From NCBI RefSeq assembly GCF_018780385.1, contig NZ_JADMJO010000048.1, forward strand, positions 1-64,000: a stretch of 64,000 bases of DNA, written 5' to 3'. The notes under the pieces are model-generated. The model was not told where the DNA came from. It made no database searches and worked only from the letters and a program-made list of their open reading frames with translations. Below, in pieces: positions 62,901 through 64,000 of the stretch. How positions within the stretch are numbered: the stretch's first letter is position 1; every line of letters starts with the position of its first letter. The translations under genes were made by a program, and so were the position numbers. The stretch comes from Hydrogenophaga sp. GTDB taxonomy: Bacteria; Pseudomonadota; Gammaproteobacteria; Burkholderiales; Burkholderiaceae_C.

Positions 62901-63153
62901 GCCATCCAAGGGCGGAATCGAGGCCGCCTTCCGGGCCCAGATCGCGGCGTCCAAGGACCCCGAGGCCGAGCTGACCAGGCTGGTCACGCTGATGGAAGCC
63001 GTCTCTTCGCCGTTCAGGACCGCCGAGCACTTCGGCGTGCAGGACATCATCGATCCGCGCGAAAGCCGCCCCTTGCTGTGCGACTGGGTCCTTGATGCGT
63101 ATCGATTGCTGCCTGAGCAGATTGGCAGGCCCTCGTTTGGCACCAGACCTTGA
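59914..63153 (+). CDS. Single-chain biotin-dependent acyl-CoA carboxylase
   Basis: A 1079-residue enzyme that carboxylates an acyl-CoA using ATP and bicarbonate. In one chain it carries biotin carboxylase (residues 1 to about 450: TVLIANRGEIAVRLIRAVRE, VVPGTTGATTLEEAQ, KAVAGGGGRGMRQV, EANPRLQVEHTVTEAVTG), a biotin-carrier domain (IIEAMKMEHVV, biotinyl-Lys511) and a fused beta/alpha carboxyltransferase (GVDDFTLRAGSGDAAIHAKQ, RLLDGASGGGSVKMV, VYGVGGAGIVNRH). Most bacteria split these over two or more proteins. Substrate unknown. Start: MHTVLIANRGE matches the family N-terminus; the in-frame codons back to 59725 cross the IS border and operator. The ligase follows after 13 bases, an operon. Confidence 0.92.
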   Translation: MHTVLIANRGEIAVRLIRAVRELGWRSIAICPSDDAKALHTRLADETVEIPGVGTAAYLDMDALIGAAVRAGCTAIHPGYGFLSENAEFARRCAAAGVLFVGPVPEVLELFGDKSRAREYAIGRNVPVVPGTTGATTLEEAQAFARAHGAVMVKAVAGGGGRGMRQVTDLDALEAAYEQASSEAAKAFGEGAVYVEKLVIRPRHIEVQVIGDGSGAVVALGERDCGIQRRHQKLVEVAPSPWLSDDLRARITEAALQLARGVNYKSLGTFEFLVSGDEFWFMEANPRLQVEHTVTEAVTGVDLVTSQLRVADGARLDDLGLLSAPSLRGVAIQVRVNTETLDVTGAPIASAGTLRRFELPTGPGVRVDTYGYPGYATSPRYDSLLAKVICHGSDLRQTAARMCAALEEIVIEGVATNLDLLHGIVASPAFVSCPWDTGFITEHFATLHDHRRPARGAEAVAEEQSCGQRHEIPADAIAVVAPSPGVVLKLLMAPGSVMTSGAPVAIIEAMKMEHVVNASAAFKVEACLVSVGDVIEAGAVLAYGRAVDAIEHVAACVEAHSPDEDWSLEVAEIERRHKSALAMGGPEKVARQHAEGKLDARARVEQIADVGSFSEIGALAGFGKYDDPGAKAGFTAANFVAGTARIDGRKVVLGVDDFTLRAGSGDAAIHAKQIFAERYAQEMRLPVVRLLDGASGGGSVKMVSEAGFTYIPVNPGWDAVVDNLSLVPVVSAALGPAVGLGAARLVMSHLSIMVEKLGQMFTAGPPVVLGGTGERLTKEELGGAAVHGATGAIERIVPSEQAAFDTIRSFLSYLPSSVFELPPVIGTDDPSDRRENALIAAVPRSSRRPYDLQQIFAAIFDAGSVFPYAGYGGSTITALARLAGHPVGVIATDPSQGVTMSTEGALAVTRLVDLCETFHLPIVSLTDQGGMSIGSAAERAATIRHGARAITAIYQARVPQAEVIIRRVYGVGGAGIVNRHRASRCWAWPSGDWGSLPSKGGIEAAFRAQIAASKDPEAELTRLVTLMEAVSSPFRTAEHFGVQDIIDPRESRPLLCDWVLDAYRLLPEQIGRPSFGTRP

Positions 63154-63166
63154 TGGAGAAGACACC

Positions 63167-64000
63167 ATGACCACGCAATTTCTACAAGAACTTGAATCGA
63201 TTGCACGCGCGCTCGTCGCCGACGGTGAGCTGATCACCGAACGCCTTGACCATTGGGTCACCACCTCGCCGGACAAGACCTTCTTCCACTATGGCGAGGA
63301 CGACATCACCTACACCTACCGCGAGTTCGGCCGAATCACCGACGCGATCGCCGGCAACCTCGTCACGCAGGGCGTAGCGAAGGGTGACAGAGTGAGCGTG
63401 TTCTCCACCAATGCGTTGGTTTCCGCATTGGTTATGTTCGCGGTCTGGAAAGCCGGGGCCGTATACGCACCAGTCAACTTCAGCTTCACGGGCAGGCTGC
63501 TGACCTACCAGATCAACGATACCGCGCCGCGCGTTTTGATCACCGACCCCGGACTGTTGCCCGCCGTCAATGCGGTTGCCAAGGATCTCCAGCAACTGCC
63601 CAAGGTTGTCCTGTATGTGCCGCCGCAAGGTCGGCATGACCATGTCGACAAGCCGGAACCGATCGACTCCCGGTTCCCGACGCTTGCGTGGGATGACCTG
63701 ACCGTGGATGCCGAACGTCCCGATGTATCAATCGCCTTCGACGATCCGGCCAACATCGTCTACACCTCGGGAACCACGGGGCCCGCCAAGGGTGTTCTGC
63801 AACCCCATCGCTGGATGGCCGGCTACACCTACACCCTGCGTCTCCCGATGTCGCCGGCGGACGTGATCTACAACGACCTCCCGCTGTATCACGTGGGGGG
63901 TGCCATTGCCAATGTGGTGCGCGCCGCTTGGGTCGGGTGCGAGGTGGCGGTGTGGGACAAGTTCTCCGCGAAAGACTTCTGGTCGCGTATCGCTTCGCGC
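63167..64000 (+). CDS. AMP-dependent acyl-CoA ligase (partial, runs off right edge)
   Basis: The first 278 codons of an adenylate-forming acyl-CoA synthetase (MTTQFLQELESIARALVADG start, Shine-Dalgarno GGAG). The A3 motif is YTSGTTGPAKGVLQPHRW, and the N-terminal ALLVD-type region is ITYTYREFGRITDAIAGNLV. It looks closest to crotonobetaine/carnitine- or medium-chain acyl-CoA ligases, but the substrate cannot be fixed. It would activate the acid that the co-transcribed carboxylase then carboxylates. The frame is open to the window end. Confidence 0.9.
   Translation, partial: MTTQFLQELESIARALVADGELITERLDHWVTTSPDKTFFHYGEDDITYTYREFGRITDAIAGNLVTQGVAKGDRVSVFSTNALVSALVMFAVWKAGAVYAPVNFSFTGRLLTYQINDTAPRVLITDPGLLPAVNAVAKDLQQLPKVVLYVPPQGRHDHVDKPEPIDSRFPTLAWDDLTVDAERPDVSIAFDDPANIVYTSGTTGPAKGVLQPHRWMAGYTYTLRLPMSPADVIYNDLPLYHVGGAIANVVRAAWVGCEVAVWDKFSAKDFWSRIASR

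Noticed and set aside
29516-64000. Tn7 transposition genes (tnsABCDE/tniQ)
   Set aside because: No protein with the TnsB/Mu integrase, TnsC AAA+ or TniQ features was found anywhere after the transposon end; only the terminal repeats support the element.

Overview
The window looks like a chromosome segment of a GC-rich betaproteobacterium, most likely a Comamonadaceae member (Burkholderiales, Hydrogenophaga-like). This rests on the coding style, on families common in that group (a Bug-type TctC binding protein, DUF2917, DUF6279, DUF2726, NDUFA9-like epimerase) and on the otsB-GH15-otsA trehalose operon. It is an inference from gene content; no rRNA or tRNA gene is present to confirm it.

Bases 1-29491 are ordinary, densely packed core chromosome. 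In order they hold: a trehalose operon (otsB, a GH15 hydrolase, otsA running off the left edge); cca; a GST/DinB pair; a CsoR-type repressor; an NDUFA9-like epimerase; a soluble lytic transglycosylase divergent from 5-formyl-THF cyclo-ligase; a FadR-type regulator between a lactonase lipoprotein and an orphan TctC-type binding protein; a DMT exporter with a LysR regulator; DUF2917, TfoX-like and TetR genes; an MBL-fold protein; an SLC13-type permease with an in-frame repeat hairpin; a complete polar amino-acid ABC importer led by its own GntR/FCD regulator; and the cell-wall precursor genes glmU and glmS, with DUF6279, DUF2726 and Lrp genes around them.

Bases 29516 to about 59700 are accessory DNA. 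The junction is sharp: 24 bases after the glmS stop codon, where Tn7 inserts, there is a TGT terminus followed by 20-bp-spaced repeats that closely resemble TnsB-binding sites of the Tn7 right end. No tns genes are seen in the window, so the element is an eroded or rearranged Tn7-like island, or its transposition genes lie elsewhere. The cargo includes a GreA/B-like factor, small membrane proteins, a cassette-like gene, and a reverse transcriptase fused through a helical region to a nucleosidase/phosphorylase domain, which is a strong candidate for an anti-phage system. It also includes an unusual set of envelope-directed enzymes: a DUF2235 lipase lipoprotein, a secreted-PLA2-like lipoprotein, a membrane-anchored patatin, an SGNH hydrolase, a lysozyme-like protein and a TIGR02594/NlpC-like protein whose catalytic cysteine is serine. 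These sit among lipoproteins and a CsgG-like lipoprotein; most lie on the minus strand in one long co-directional block (55661 down to 42229). IS66 and IS3-family wrecks and a short orphan tyrosine recombinase punctuate the island.

Bases 59914-64000 return to metabolism: a single-chain biotin-dependent acyl-CoA carboxylase and an acyl-CoA ligase running off the right edge, preceded by a perfect 20-bp palindrome that is a likely operator.
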